Positions 37,879 to 46,169 of a stretch of 64,000 bases of DNA are shown in pieces. The notes under the pieces were generated by a model. The model saw only the letters and a list, made by a program, of their open reading frames with translations. It made no database searches and was not told where the DNA came from. Position 1 is the first letter of the stretch, and each line of letters starts with the position of its first letter. Location of the stretch: the NCBI RefSeq assembly GCF_024138165.1, contig NZ_CP100000.1, positions 3,720,001-3,784,000 on the forward strand. Reading direction: 5' to 3'. The DNA is from Halorussus vallis (lineage in GTDB: Archaea; Halobacteriota; Halobacteria; Halobacteriales; Haladaptataceae). The translations under genes were made by a program, and so were the position numbers.

Positions 37879-37920
37879 GTCGGTTCGCGGACGTCGGTTC
37901 GCGGACGTCGGTTCACGGAC
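37879..37920. repeat. Three tandem copies of a 14-bp unit
   Basis: GTCGGTTCGCGGAC occurs at 37879-37892 and 37893-37906, with GTCGGTTCACGGAC at 37907-37920 and a decayed partial copy after it. It lies between the HAD gene start (37842) and the stop of the next gene (37928), so it could affect the HAD promoter. Likely a simple slippage expansion. Confidence 0.9.
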
Positions 37921-37927
37921 ATCGGCT

Positions 37928-38311
37928 CTACTCGTCGAGGTCGGCGCCGGCAAGCGCGCCGACGGTCGCGCCGACCGCCGCCGGGTCGGGCGCGACGCCG
38001 ACGAAGACGCCCATCTCCTCGTCGGCGTCCCACGCGACGACGTGGGCGGCGCGCTCGAACGCCCGTACCGTCACCTGGACCTCACCGAGGAGGTGGGTCA
38101 GTTCGTCGTGGTCGTGGGCCGCCAGTTGTTCGCCGACCACGGTATCGACGAGGTCGAGGATTTCGTTCGGGGAGTACCCCTCGTGCACGTCGTCGTGGAG
38201 GTACGCCAGGGTGTAGTCGTGGGCCGGGAGGTTCCCGTAGAACACGCCGTGGAGGTCCTCGCCGAGTTCCGCGCGGAGTTCGTCCACGAGCGAATCGACC
38301 TGCTCTCGCAT
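37928..38311 (-). CDS. Haloarchaeal conserved acidic protein
   Basis: A 127-residue protein beginning MREQVDSLVDELRAELGEDL. It reads as a compact alpha/beta domain (HGVFYGNLPAHDYTLAYLHD; GYSPNEILDLVDTVVGEQLA) ending ATVGALAGADLDE, resembling small haloarchaeal domains of the roadblock or profilin-like kind, but I cannot name it. It is cytoplasmic and acidic. A TATA-like TTTATTATCG (minus strand) lies about 25-28 nt before the ATG, consistent with a leaderless transcript. The frame is open upstream, but that sequence crosses three hairpins and looks non-coding. Confidence 0.65.
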   Translation of the reverse strand: MREQVDSLVDELRAELGEDLHGVFYGNLPAHDYTLAYLHDDVHEGYSPNEILDLVDTVVGEQLAAHDHDELTHLLGEVQVTVRAFERAAHVVAWDADEEMGVFVGVAPDPAAVGATVGALAGADLDE

Positions 38312-38520
38312 ACGCTCGGATTCTCCAGCGCGATAATAAATCCACCAGATAATCGTTGAAGGAGGCCGATTCGACGTAATATCTACACCATCGACGAAGA
38401 AACCGGGGCTCGAAGGCAGGAGTCCGATGCGTCCAAACAGGACGTCTTGCGAACGCTCCCCCGGTATCGCGATGCGGTCGACAGGGCGCGAAGCGCCCGC
38501 ACCAACGGGTTGTAGGATGT

Positions 38521-38557
38521 GAGCGAGACGACGGCGCATCGCGCCGTCGTCTCGCTC
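38521..38557. repeat. Perfect 17-bp palindrome with 3-nt spacer, followed by T6
   Basis: GAGCGAGACGACGGCGC (38521-38537), spacer ATC, exact reverse complement (38541-38557). A T6 run at 38566-38571 gives a plus-strand terminator shape, though no plus-strand gene ends here. The GAGCGAGACG core also occurs in the palindrome at 55528. Confidence 0.9.
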
Positions 38558-38597
38558 GCGTGTCCTTTTTTGGTCCAGATTTTTTCGAGAAGTGGTG

Positions 38598-38624
38598 GCC
38601 GAGCAGGCCGAAGGCCTGCTCGGC
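38598..38624 (-). terminator. Hairpin downstream of the arginase gene
   Basis: GCCGAGCAGGCC (38598-38609), loop GAA, exact reverse complement (38613-38624), 26 nt beyond the arginase stop on its 3' side and flanked by T-rich runs on the minus strand (TTTTTTCTTCG before, then GAAAAAATC after). It is a likely terminator of the arginase transcript. Confidence 0.6.
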
Positions 38625-38649
38625 GACCCGACGAAGAAAAAAGGTGGTT

Positions 38650-39570
38650 TTAGAGGATGCGCTTTCCGAGCGCGCTCGCGGCGAGTTCGACCGCGAGTTC
38701 GGCGGTTTCGTTGTGTTGGTCGAGAATTGGATTCACCTCCACGACTTCGAGCGACCGGAGCGCGTCGTCCTCCTCGCCGCGCTCGGCGACCATCTCCAGG
38801 GCGGTGTGCGCCTCGCGGTAGGTGACGCCGCCGCGGACGGGGGTGCCGACGCCGGGCGCCTCCTTGGGGTCGAGCCAGTCGAGGTCGAGGCTGACGTGGA
38901 TGCCGTCGGTGCCGTTCGTCACCACGTCCAGCGCGTCCTCGACGACCGGCGCGATGCCGCGTTCGTCGATTTCGGACATCGGGTAGGCGGTGACGTCGCT
39001 GTCGCGGATGGCCTCGCGTTCGGTTTCGTCGAGGCTCCGGAGACCGACGATGGCGACGTTCTCCTCGCGGATGTTCGGGGCGTTGGCCCACTCGGTGTCG
39101 GCGAAGTCGCCGATGCCGAGCAGCGCGGCCAGCGGCATCCCGTGGACGTTGCCGCTCGGGGAGGTCTTGGGGGTGTTGAAGTCGCCGTGGGCGTCGAACC
39201 AGATCACGCCGAGGTCGGCGTCCCGGGCCGCGCCGCCGGCGGTTCCGATGGCGATGGAGTGGTCGCCGCCGAGCACGAGCGGGAAGGTTTCGTCGTCGAG
39301 GGCGGCAGCGACCTCGTCGCTCAGGCGCGTACAGACGTCGGCCGTCTCGCGCAGGAACTTGGCCTTCCCCTCGACGGGGGCCTCGGCCTCGGGGTCGCGC
39401 TCCTCCGCGCGGGGGACCCGCAGGTCGCCCGCGTCGGTCGTCTCGACGCCCGCCGCCCGGAGTTCGTCAGCGAGGCCGGCGTAGCGGATGGCCGACGGTC
39501 CCATGTCGACGCCGCGTCGGTTCGCGCCCAGGTCCATCGGCGCGCCGATGATCTGCACCTGTCTGCTCAT
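38650..39570 (-). CDS. rocF: Arginase
   Basis: A 306-residue ureohydrolase. The metal-binding motifs are GGDHSIAIG (about 96-104), WFDAHGDFNTPKTSPSGNVH (about 124-143) and SLDLDWLDPKEAPGVGT (about 226-242), which bind two Mn ions. The SPSGNVHGMPLAALLG stretch is arginase-like rather than agmatinase-like. It hydrolyses arginine to ornithine and urea in the cytoplasm. The sequence starts at ATG (SRQVQIIGAPMDLGANRRG), the typical ureohydrolase start. It is preceded by a 591-nt non-coding region. An agmatinase or formiminoglutamase cannot be fully excluded. Confidence 0.9.
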   Translation of the reverse strand: MSRQVQIIGAPMDLGANRRGVDMGPSAIRYAGLADELRAAGVETTDAGDLRVPRAEERDPEAEAPVEGKAKFLRETADVCTRLSDEVAAALDDETFPLVLGGDHSIAIGTAGGAARDADLGVIWFDAHGDFNTPKTSPSGNVHGMPLAALLGIGDFADTEWANAPNIREENVAIVGLRSLDETEREAIRDSDVTAYPMSEIDERGIAPVVEDALDVVTNGTDGIHVSLDLDWLDPKEAPGVGTPVRGGVTYREAHTALEMVAERGEEDDALRSLEVVEVNPILDQHNETAELAVELAASALGKRIL

Positions 39571-40161
39571 GTCCGGAATCTCGGCGGCCGGGCGTAAAGA
39601 AGGACGTGCTTTCGGTTTGTGGCGAGAATTGCGACTGGACGATTCTCCTGCCGTTCGTCCTCCCGCCTTCGACTGTGCAGCAGCGACCGTCGCGAAAGTC
39701 TTCCACGGAACGCAGACGCTATCGTAACGACGACCGCCCCGAAAGCCCCCGGTCGCTGGCGGTCGTTCCGCGGGATATTCGACTCGTGCCTATGGCGCGA
39801 GTCGAATAGTGGCCCGTCGGAAGCGACCGAGGGCCTGCGGCCCGCCAGCGACCGGCCCCTTTCAGTCCCGCCACGTCGGCTGGTCCGCCGTCGGGTTCCG
39901 GGGAAAGATTCACCGGGCGCAAGCCGGCTTCGATGAAAATGCGCGACGCTACTCTTAGGTCACGGCGTGCACGACGCGGTGCGGTTTCGTAGTCATCGTG
40001 CGAGTAGCGGTCGCGGTTGCGGTCGTGGTTGTGGTTGTGGTGGCGGTGCGGTCCTTCAGTGATGTGCGAGACGGAGATACCGGCGTTAGATTTGCCTTCT
40101 CTTCGTCTACGCCACACGGGTTCCCTCTCGAAATTCGACCAAGCACTACGACCGAACGAAC
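39571..40161. other. Long intergenic region with nested hairpins
   Basis: These 591 nt lie between the arginase start and the epimerase stop. No frame has the acidic composition of the real genes. It holds nested inverted repeats: CCGGTCGCTGGCGG (39749-39762) with its reverse complement (39842-39855); an 11-bp stem at 39776-39786 / 39798-39808; and GGGCC / GGCCC (39829-39841). A Gly/Val-type GGTTGTGGTTGTGG run is at about 40014-40045. A structured RNA is possible; see findings. Confidence 0.45.
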
Positions 40162-41082
40162 CTACTCGTAGTACGAACAGACCTCTTTCAGCCCCTCTTC
40201 GAAGCTGATCTCCGGTTCCCAGCCCGTCGCCTCCTTCATCTTCGTGTTGTCGGCCATGGTGTCGTGGACGTACACCTTCTCCGGGATGGGATTCTCGACG
40301 TACTCGGGTTCGACGTCCGCGCCCAGTTCCTCGTTCAGGCGCTCGACCAGCGTGTTGATGCTGTAGCTCTCGCCGGTGCCGAGGTTGTAGATGCCGTCAA
40401 GTTCGTGGTCGGCCGCGAGTTCGAGGCCGCGGACGATGTCGTCGACGTGAGTGAAGTCGCGGGTCTGGGTACCGTCGCCGTAGATGACCGGCGATTCGCC
40501 GTGGGCGATGTCGTCGGCGAACTGCGCGATGAGGTTCGCGAACTCGTCTTTGTGCTCCTCCGCGCCGCCGAAGCCCTCGTAGACGCTGAAGAATCGCGTC
40601 CCCGCCATCGACATGTCGTAGTGGTACGAGAAGTACTCCCCGTAGCGCTCGCGGGCCAGTTTCGAGGCCTCGTAGCCCGTCCGGGCCTTCACCGGCATAT
40701 CTTCGGGGGAGGGTTCGGTCCGGTCGCCGTAGATCGAGGAGGTCGAGGCGTAGACAACGGTGTCACAGCCGTCGTCGCGGACCTGCTCGACGGTGTTGAC
40801 GAACCCCTCGACGTTGACCCGCGCGCCCTTCACGGGTTCGTCCTCGTGCATCTGGTACGACGACAGCGCCGCGATGTGAAAGAGGACGTCGACGCCCTCC
40901 GTCGGCAGGTCGTCGTCCAGCACGCTCGCGTCGTGGAACTCGACGGCGTCGTCGAGGTTCTCGGGCGTCCCCAGATAGAGGTCGTCGACCGCCACGACGT
41001 CGTTGTCCTCCGCGAGGTGGTTCGCGAGGTTCGAGCCGATGAACCCCGCGCCGCCAGTCACGAGAACTCGCTTTCCGTTCAT
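40162..41082 (-). CDS. NAD-dependent sugar epimerase/dehydratase
   Basis: A 306-residue extended SDR enzyme. The Rossmann motif is VLVTGGAGFIGSNLANHL (GxxGxxG), DDLYLG follows, and the catalytic set is STSSIYGD (Ser/Thr) with GYEASKLARERY (YxxxK). TQTRDFTHVDDIVRGL and GIYNLGTGESYSINTL are typical of UDP- or dTDP-sugar 4-epimerases and dehydratases. It would convert a nucleotide sugar in the cytoplasm, likely for glycosylation or exopolysaccharide. The ATG at 41082 puts the Rossmann loop at the correct distance from the start. The specific sugar is unknown, and no glycosyltransferase is adjacent. Confidence 0.88.
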   Translation of the reverse strand: MNGKRVLVTGGAGFIGSNLANHLAEDNDVVAVDDLYLGTPENLDDAVEFHDASVLDDDLPTEGVDVLFHIAALSSYQMHEDEPVKGARVNVEGFVNTVEQVRDDGCDTVVYASTSSIYGDRTEPSPEDMPVKARTGYEASKLARERYGEYFSYHYDMSMAGTRFFSVYEGFGGAEEHKDEFANLIAQFADDIAHGESPVIYGDGTQTRDFTHVDDIVRGLELAADHELDGIYNLGTGESYSINTLVERLNEELGADVEPEYVENPIPEKVYVHDTMADNTKMKEATGWEPEISFEEGLKEVCSYYE

Positions 41083-41300
41083 GTGTCGAGGCACCGTCGC
41101 CACCGTCAAAGGGGTATCGCTCCGTCGCCGCTTGTGGCGTCGGGCGGACCGCCCATACGCGCCCGTCGCGGGGGGAAGGCCGTCTCGTCGTGGCCGGGGA
41201 GCCGGGCCGGTTAAGTACCCCGGCCGGGAACTGTCAAGGTATACGTGCGAGCTCGGGCGGTCCGTCGGATTTAAGGAAATCTATTACCAAGAATTGCATA

Positions 41301-41834
41301 ATGTCGACCATCGAACTCACACCGAGCCAGAAAACGATTCTCACCGCGCTCGTAAATCTCCACCGGGAGTCCGAGGACGCGGTCAAGGGCGAGGACATCG
41401 CCGACGAAGTCGACCGCAACCCCGGCACCATCCGCAACCAGATGCAGAGCCTAAAGGCGCTGCAGTTGGTCGAGGGCGTCCCCGGCCCGAAGGGCGGCTA
41501 CAAGCCGACCGCCACGGCATTCGAGGCGCTCGACGTCCAGGAGATGGAGAGCGCCGCCGAGGTCCCGCTGTTCCACAACGGCGAGGAGGTCGAGGAGGCC
41601 AACGTCGAGGAGGTCGACCTCACGAGCGTCCACCACCCCGAACTCTGCCGGGCGGAGATCCACCTCCGCGGGTCGGTCCGCGACTTCCACGACGGCGACT
41701 CGGTCCGCGTCGGCCCCACGCCGCTGTCGAAACTCGTCATCGACGGGACCCTCGACGGTAAGGACGACACCAGCAACATCCTCGTCCTGAAGATTGACTC
41801 GATGGAAGCGCCGGCCGAAGAGCCCGAACACTGA
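41301..41834 (+). CDS. Winged-helix transcriptional regulator (Rrf2/TrmB-like)
   Basis: A 177-residue protein. Residues about 1-75 form a winged helix: SQKTILTALVNLHRESEDAV then GEDIADEVDRNPGTIRNQMQ (HTH) and VPGPKGGYKPTA (wing). The C-terminal part (about 80-175) is an acidic beta-rich domain with LCRAEIHLRGSVRDFHDGDS. It resembles haloarchaeal Rrf2-type regulators, but I see no cysteine cluster for an iron-sulfur site; its single Cys is in ELCRAE. The ATG at 41301 follows a TATA-like ATTTAAG at about 41269-41275. It is divergent from the epimerase gene, with a 218-nt spacer. Confidence 0.8.
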   Translation: MSTIELTPSQKTILTALVNLHRESEDAVKGEDIADEVDRNPGTIRNQMQSLKALQLVEGVPGPKGGYKPTATAFEALDVQEMESAAEVPLFHNGEEVEEANVEEVDLTSVHHPELCRAEIHLRGSVRDFHDGDSVRVGPTPLSKLVIDGTLDGKDDTSNILVLKIDSMEAPAEEPEH

Positions 41835-42002
41835 ACCGTCCGCGGCTCGGTCACTGATTCTCTCCGCTACTCGCTGTCTCGCGACGACCGCGCTCGAACC
41901 TGTTCGACCGAGTGCCGAACCGCCGAATTCACGTTAGACAACCTCTCACAGTGCGTCCGGGGTTTCAAAGCCTTTGTATCGGAGGACTCCGGAGTTTCCC
42001 AC

Positions 42003-43160
42003 ATGACGGAGAACGTCGTCGTGCTCGGTGCGGGGTACGCCGGTGCTGGCGCGATTCAGCAACTCGAAGACGAACTGGACGGTCGCGACGCGGAACTGAC
42101 CTGGATTTCCGAGAACAGCTACCACTTGGTTCTCCACGAGTCCCACCGCGTCATCCGCGACCCCAGCGTGCAGGACAAGATCACGATTCCGGTCGGCGAC
42201 ATCGCCTCCCCGTCGACGGAGTTCGTGCAGGGGCGCGTCGAGCGCGTCGACACTGACGAGCGGACCGTCGAACTCGACGACAGCGAGTCGGTCGACTACG
42301 ACTACCTCCTCGTGGCCATCGGGAGCCAGACCGCCTATTACGGCATCCCCGGGATGGAGGAGAACGCCCTGACGCTGAAGAGCCTCGACGACGCGCTCGA
42401 AATCCACGAGCGGGTCAAGGAGGCGGCGAGCACGGCCTCGCGCAACGACCCCGCGAAGGTCGTCATCGGCGGCGCGGGCCTGTCGGGCATCCAGAGCGCG
42501 GGCGAGGTCGCGGAGTTCCGCGACAAGCACCGCGCGCCCATCGACGTCTACCTCGTGGAGGCGCTCGACGAGATCATGCCCGGCCAGGACTCGGAACTTC
42601 AGGGCACCGTCCGGCGCTACCTCGAGGAGGCCGACGTCGAGATTCTGACCGACGACCCCATCACGGAGGCCGACGAGGACACCATCCACTTCGACGAGGG
42701 CGACCCGCTCGACTACGACGTGTTCGTCTGGACCGGCGGCATCACCGGCCAGGACGCGATGGACGACTGCGGCCTCGACAACGAGCACAACCGCGTAACC
42801 TGCGAGTCGAACTTCCGGACCAGCGACGACCGCGTGTTCGCCATCGGAGACTCGGCCATCGTCGACCAGGGCGACAACCCCGCGCCGCCGACCGCCCAGG
42901 CCGCCTGGCAGGCCGCGGAGGTCGTCGGCGAGAACATTGCCCGCGCGATGAACGACCAGCCGCTGAAGACCTGGACCTACCAGGACAAGGGGACGCTCAT
43001 CTCCATCGGGGAAACCGCGGTGGCCCACGACGTCGACGCCGTGCCGGTCCGGACGTTCAACTCCTACCCCGCGAAGTTCCTGAAGAAGATGGTCGCCGCG
43101 CGCTGGATCGCCGACCTCACCTCGTGGCCGCGCGCGCTGAAGGCCTGGGACGTGCTGTAG
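42003..43160 (+). CDS. NAD(P)/FAD-dependent oxidoreductase (NDH-2-like)
   Basis: A 385-residue flavoprotein starting MTENVVVLGAGYAGAGAIQQ, the FAD GxGxxG site. ISENSYHLVLHES is typical of NDH-2/sulfide-quinone reductase types, the second Rossmann site is VVIGGAGLSGIQSAGEVAE (about 158), and RVFAIGDSAIVDQG is the C-terminal FAD-contacting ATG/GD motif. It would transfer electrons from NADH to a quinone at the membrane face, or from a related donor. No membrane helix is visible, but the C-terminal AKFLKKMVAARWIADL is amphipathic and could anchor it. The ATG is close to the Rossmann strand. Confidence 0.88.
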   Translation: MTENVVVLGAGYAGAGAIQQLEDELDGRDAELTWISENSYHLVLHESHRVIRDPSVQDKITIPVGDIASPSTEFVQGRVERVDTDERTVELDDSESVDYDYLLVAIGSQTAYYGIPGMEENALTLKSLDDALEIHERVKEAASTASRNDPAKVVIGGAGLSGIQSAGEVAEFRDKHRAPIDVYLVEALDEIMPGQDSELQGTVRRYLEEADVEILTDDPITEADEDTIHFDEGDPLDYDVFVWTGGITGQDAMDDCGLDNEHNRVTCESNFRTSDDRVFAIGDSAIVDQGDNPAPPTAQAAWQAAEVVGENIARAMNDQPLKTWTYQDKGTLISIGETAVAHDVDAVPVRTFNSYPAKFLKKMVAARWIADLTSWPRALKAWDVL

Positions 43161-43208
43161 CGACCGGCGAACTACGGCGGTAGCCGACCGCGACTTCCGT
43201 TTCGATTC

Positions 43209-44645
43209 TCAGTTTCCGAGTTCCCGGACGAGTCCCGCGTCGCTCGCGACGAAGACCCGGCCGTCCCGGCCGACCGCGGGGCGGAACAACTGCTCGCTCG
43301 TCTCGAACGTCCAGCGCGCGCTCCCGTCGGACGCGTCAAGCGCGGAGACGAACTCCCGACTTCGCGTGTGACTCCCGACGACCAGCGACTCGCCCGCGAC
43401 CTGCAGGAAGGTGGCGAATCCGCGGACCGAGACGCGCCAGCGTTCCTCGCCGGTCACCGCGTCGAGGGCGTGTACTGCGTCGGGGCGGCCGTCGTTGTAC
43501 GCGCCGACGTAGAGCGTCCCGTCCGCGACGGTCGGCGGCTCTCGGGTCTGGCCGTCGGCGTCGAACGTCCAGCGCTCAGCCCCGTCCGTCACGTCGAGGG
43601 CGAACACGGCACCGTCGTACCCGGTTCCGACGACGATGTCGCCCGCGACGGCCGCGCCGGTCGGGACGAACGGCCTGTCGGCCACCGGGACCTCCGCGTA
43701 GGTCCAGCGTTCGGTTCCGTCGGACAGTTCGACGGCCGCGAACGCCGAGTCGCCGTCGGTTCGGGTTTCGGCGAATAGCGCGCCGTCGGCGACGACGAAC
43801 GACTCCGTCGCCGACGAGAGCGCGCCGACCTTCCCCGACCACTGCCGGTTCCCGGTCGCGGGGTCGTGGCTCGCCGTCGCCTGTCCGCCGCCGGGGCCGA
43901 CCAGCAGCGTCTCGTCGAGGTAGTGACCCTCGAAGGCGTCGCCGCTCTCGACCGACCACGCCGTCTCGCCGTCGCTGAGACCGACAGCCGACAGCGTCTG
44001 GCCTTCGACGTCCAGCGCGTCGTCGCTGGTGGCGAGGTACGCCCGGCCGCCGCCGAACGCGAGGACGTTCAGGAACTGGTCGACCGGGTCGGTGCGCCAC
44101 CGTTCGCTCCCGTCCGAACCGAACCGGAGGAGTCGAACGTCGGTGCCCCAGAAGCCCGAACTGCCGCCGGCGACGCAGAACGCGTCGCCGCCGTGGACTC
44201 GCGGGGCGGCCATCGGCGCGGCGGGGAGGTCGGCCGTCCACCGCGGTACGCCGTCGCTCGCCGCGCTCGCGGCGAGCGACCCCTTCGCGTCCGACTCGCC
44301 GTCGGTCGTCTGCATCTCGACTTCGCCGACGGGGACGTACACCGCGCCGTCGCCGACCGCCGGCGCGTGGGCGAGCGGGGCGTCGAACGCGACCCGCCAG
44401 CGAACCGCCTCCGATTTCGGCGATTCGGGTCGCGGCTCGTGGCCAGTCTTGGTCGTCGTCGGGGATGTCGTCCCTGCGGTCGTCGTCTCGGCGTCGCGCT
44501 CGGTCGTTTTCGTCGACCCGGTCGTCGCGGTGCTGTCGGTCGGCGCGTCGCGGCCAGCGCAACCGGCGAGGCTCGACGCGACGGCGGCGCTCACGAGGAA
44601 CCGTCTGCGGGTCGAGGAGACCGGCTTCTCTTCGGGGGAGGGCAT
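43209..44645 (-). CDS. PQQ-like beta-propeller lipoprotein
   Basis: A 478-residue exported protein. SSTRRRFLVSAAVASSLAGC has a Tat motif and an LAGC lipobox, so it is probably a Tat-exported lipoprotein. A Thr-rich linker (about 40-70) precedes an eight-bladed repeat propeller with strands such as GSARWTFETSEQLF, GAERWTFDADGQ and GEERWRVSV (PQQ-repeat type). Unlike the quinoprotein at 28106, no WDYD-like catalytic motif is visible, so it is likely a structural (BamB-like) propeller. It faces outwards at the cell surface. Function is unknown. Confidence 0.85.
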   Translation of the reverse strand: MPSPEEKPVSSTRRRFLVSAAVASSLAGCAGRDAPTDSTATTGSTKTTERDAETTTAGTTSPTTTKTGHEPRPESPKSEAVRWRVAFDAPLAHAPAVGDGAVYVPVGEVEMQTTDGESDAKGSLAASAASDGVPRWTADLPAAPMAAPRVHGGDAFCVAGGSSGFWGTDVRLLRFGSDGSERWRTDPVDQFLNVLAFGGGRAYLATSDDALDVEGQTLSAVGLSDGETAWSVESGDAFEGHYLDETLLVGPGGGQATASHDPATGNRQWSGKVGALSSATESFVVADGALFAETRTDGDSAFAAVELSDGTERWTYAEVPVADRPFVPTGAAVAGDIVVGTGYDGAVFALDVTDGAERWTFDADGQTREPPTVADGTLYVGAYNDGRPDAVHALDAVTGEERWRVSVRGFATFLQVAGESLVVGSHTRSREFVSALDASDGSARWTFETSEQLFRPAVGRDGRVFVASDAGLVRELGN

Positions 44646-44755
44646 GGGCGTGGCTGTCGCCCGGGGTCGGTATAAGTCTTCTATCTAAACGGTTCGCTCC
44701 CCCGCGCTATCGTCCTGGCACGGTTCACTCGGCGCCGGCCGCGCTCGCGGCGCTC

Positions 44756-45184
44756 CTATCCGCGCTCTTCGAGAATCCGGTCGATGATGCGGCCCGTCGA
44801 GAGCAGTTCGCCCTCGTAGGCGGGTTCCCGGGGGCCGGCGCGCCGGACCTCGCACTCGATGCCCCTGCGGGTGAGTTCGTCCTCGATGGCGGCCTCGTCG
44901 TGGTGTTGGTCGTGGCCGAGGACGATGTAGTCGGGTTCGAGTTCCTCGATGGGCACGAAGATGTCCTCGGGGTGGCCGACGACGGCCTCGTCGACCATCT
45001 CCAGGGCCGCGACCACGTCGCGGCGCTGGCGGTTCGGCAGAATCGGGGGTTGCTTGTGGGTGACGTTCTCGCGGCGGGCGACGATGACGGTGAGTCGGTC
45101 GCCCATCGCCGCGGCGTCCCGGAGGTAGTGGAGGTGTCCGGGGTGGAGCAAGTCGAAGGTTCCCTGTGCGATGACGTGGGTCAT
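44756..45184 (-). CDS. ribL: FAD synthase (archaeal RibL type)
   Basis: A 142-residue cytidylyltransferase-like enzyme. [17 protein letters not shown] (about 8-24) is the HxGH nucleotide motif, and [18 protein letters not shown] has the second conserved block. [14 protein letters not shown] (about 127-140) corresponds to the STxxR-like motif. It transfers AMP to FMN to make FAD, as in archaeal RibL. The ATG at 45184 overlaps the stop of the JAMM gene by 4 nt (ATGA), so the pair is coupled. The single Cys (IECEVRR) fits RibL's known cysteine importance in part only. Confidence 0.9.
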   Translation of the reverse strand: MTHVIAQGTFDLLHPGHLHYLRDAAAMGDRLTVIVARRENVTHKQPPILPNRQRRDVVAALEMVDEAVVGHPEDIFVPIEELEPDYIVLGHDQHHDEAAIEDELTRRGIECEVRRAGPREPAYEGELLSTGRIIDRILEERG

Positions 45185-45705
45185 TTGGTGTCCTCGTCGT
45201 AGTCTCGTTCGCGGTCGTATTCGTAGCCCATTTCGGCGTCGATGTCGGCCTGCGTGAAGTCGAAGAACGACTCGCCCTCCGGGAGCGAGACGTCGAGCAC
45301 GTCTAGATCGCGGGGCTGTCCGTCGTTGTCGAACGCCCGCCAGTCGTCGCGCTCGTAGGGGTAGCCGATGATGATGTGGACCTTCCCGCGGCCGAACGTC
45401 GCGAGGTCGGCGTCGCTCGGTTGCAACACGCCGTTGGGGTGGGAGTGGACCGACCCGACGCCCCGCGAGTCGTTGGGAATCTGGCTGGTCTTGACGGTGG
45501 CGCTCACGCTGTTGGACTCGGTCCCGGGGATGACCAGCACGTCGGTGATGACCGTGCCGTCACGTTCGAGTCCGAGGCTCCGGGCGTCCTCGCCGCGGAG
45601 GAAGCCCATGTACTCGTGGGGATGGGAGTCTTCCGACGCTTCGAGCGCGAACTGGAGGGCCTCCTCGGCGATGCCGAGGATTTCGCTCGACCTGAACAAC
45701 CGCAT
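45181..45705 (-). CDS. JAMM/MPN+ metalloprotease (desampylase-like)
   Basis: A 174-residue protein of the JAB1/MPN/Mov34 fold. [11 protein letters not shown] gives the catalytic Glu (about residue 32), and [20 protein letters not shown] (about 92-111) is the JAMM motif HxH-x-P-x5-P-S-x2-D that binds zinc. In haloarchaea such proteins cleave SAMP (ubiquitin-like) tags from proteins, and the archaeal proteasome (psmB is in this window) is functionally linked. It is coupled to ribL by an ATGA overlap, and the pair is divergent from the recJ3-like gene across a 464-nt spacer. The target tag is inferred. Confidence 0.87.
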   Translation of the reverse strand: MRLFRSSEILGIAEEALQFALEASEDSHPHEYMGFLRGEDARSLGLERDGTVITDVLVIPGTESNSVSATVKTSQIPNDSRGVGSVHSHPNGVLQPSDADLATFGRGKVHIIIGYPYERDDWRAFDNDGQPRDLDVLDVSLPEGESFFDFTQADIDAEMGYEYDRERDYDEDTK

Positions 45706-46169
45706 ACTGATGAGTCCGGCCGGGCGCGTTCTAAACGTTGCGAACGTCGCGTCGAACCGTGCGAGAAGTTGTCCCTCGTAACGGAACAAATTCGTCCTTC
45801 GCGCGCACTCTTAGCGCGCCCCCGTGGCGCGGTGCGGTGGCTATGCGGTCCGGGTGGATGAAAGGGGCCGCTCGGTCGCGCCCGAAGGGTGTGGTCGTCT
45901 CAGCGCGGCCACTATCTCGGGCGCGACATCGCCGCGCCCGAGATATCCCGCTGAGCGAACGCAAGCGGGCAGAGGCTTTCGAGGCAGTTTTCACTGCGGT
46001 CGCTCCGACCTGTGGCGAGCAGATGGATGACGAGGCCGCAACACTCGAGACGAATTCGGCGGTTCGTGGGTCGAACGTAATCGCTCACTCCCTCCATCTT
46101 CGAACCTCCACTTCCCACGAACCCACTTGCAAACCGTTAAAAACGGCCGCGCCGAAATCACGCCTAACA
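45706..46169. other. Divergent spacer with a 57-nt rod-like hairpin
   Basis: The spacer between the JAMM gene and the RecJ-like gene has no coding character. It holds an extended inverted repeat at 45899-45955: outer CTCAGCG / CGCTGAG (7 bp) and inner TATCTCGGGCGCG with its exact complement (13 bp) around ACATCGC. A TATA-like GTTAAAAAC at about 46136-46144 lies about 26 nt before the RecJ start. Confidence 0.6.

Larger units (their letters stand above)
38312..38649. other. Intergenic region with three hairpins
   Basis: Between two minus-strand genes, 338 nt without coding signal. Hairpins: GGGCGC / GCGCCC with loop GAA (38484-38498); the 17-bp palindrome at 38521-38557 with a T6 run at 38566-38571; and GCCGAGCAGGCC with its complement, loop GAA (38598-38624), flanked by T6/A6 runs. 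The last two can serve as terminators, the third for the arginase transcript. Confidence 0.6.

Noticed and set aside
38312-39091. Extension of the 127-residue protein upstream to 39091
   Set aside because: It passes through three hairpins and is Arg-rich; the TATA-like element supports the ATG at 38311.
39595-40146. Several short open frames in the 591-nt gap
   Set aside because: None has acidic haloarchaeal composition, and they overlap inverted repeats.
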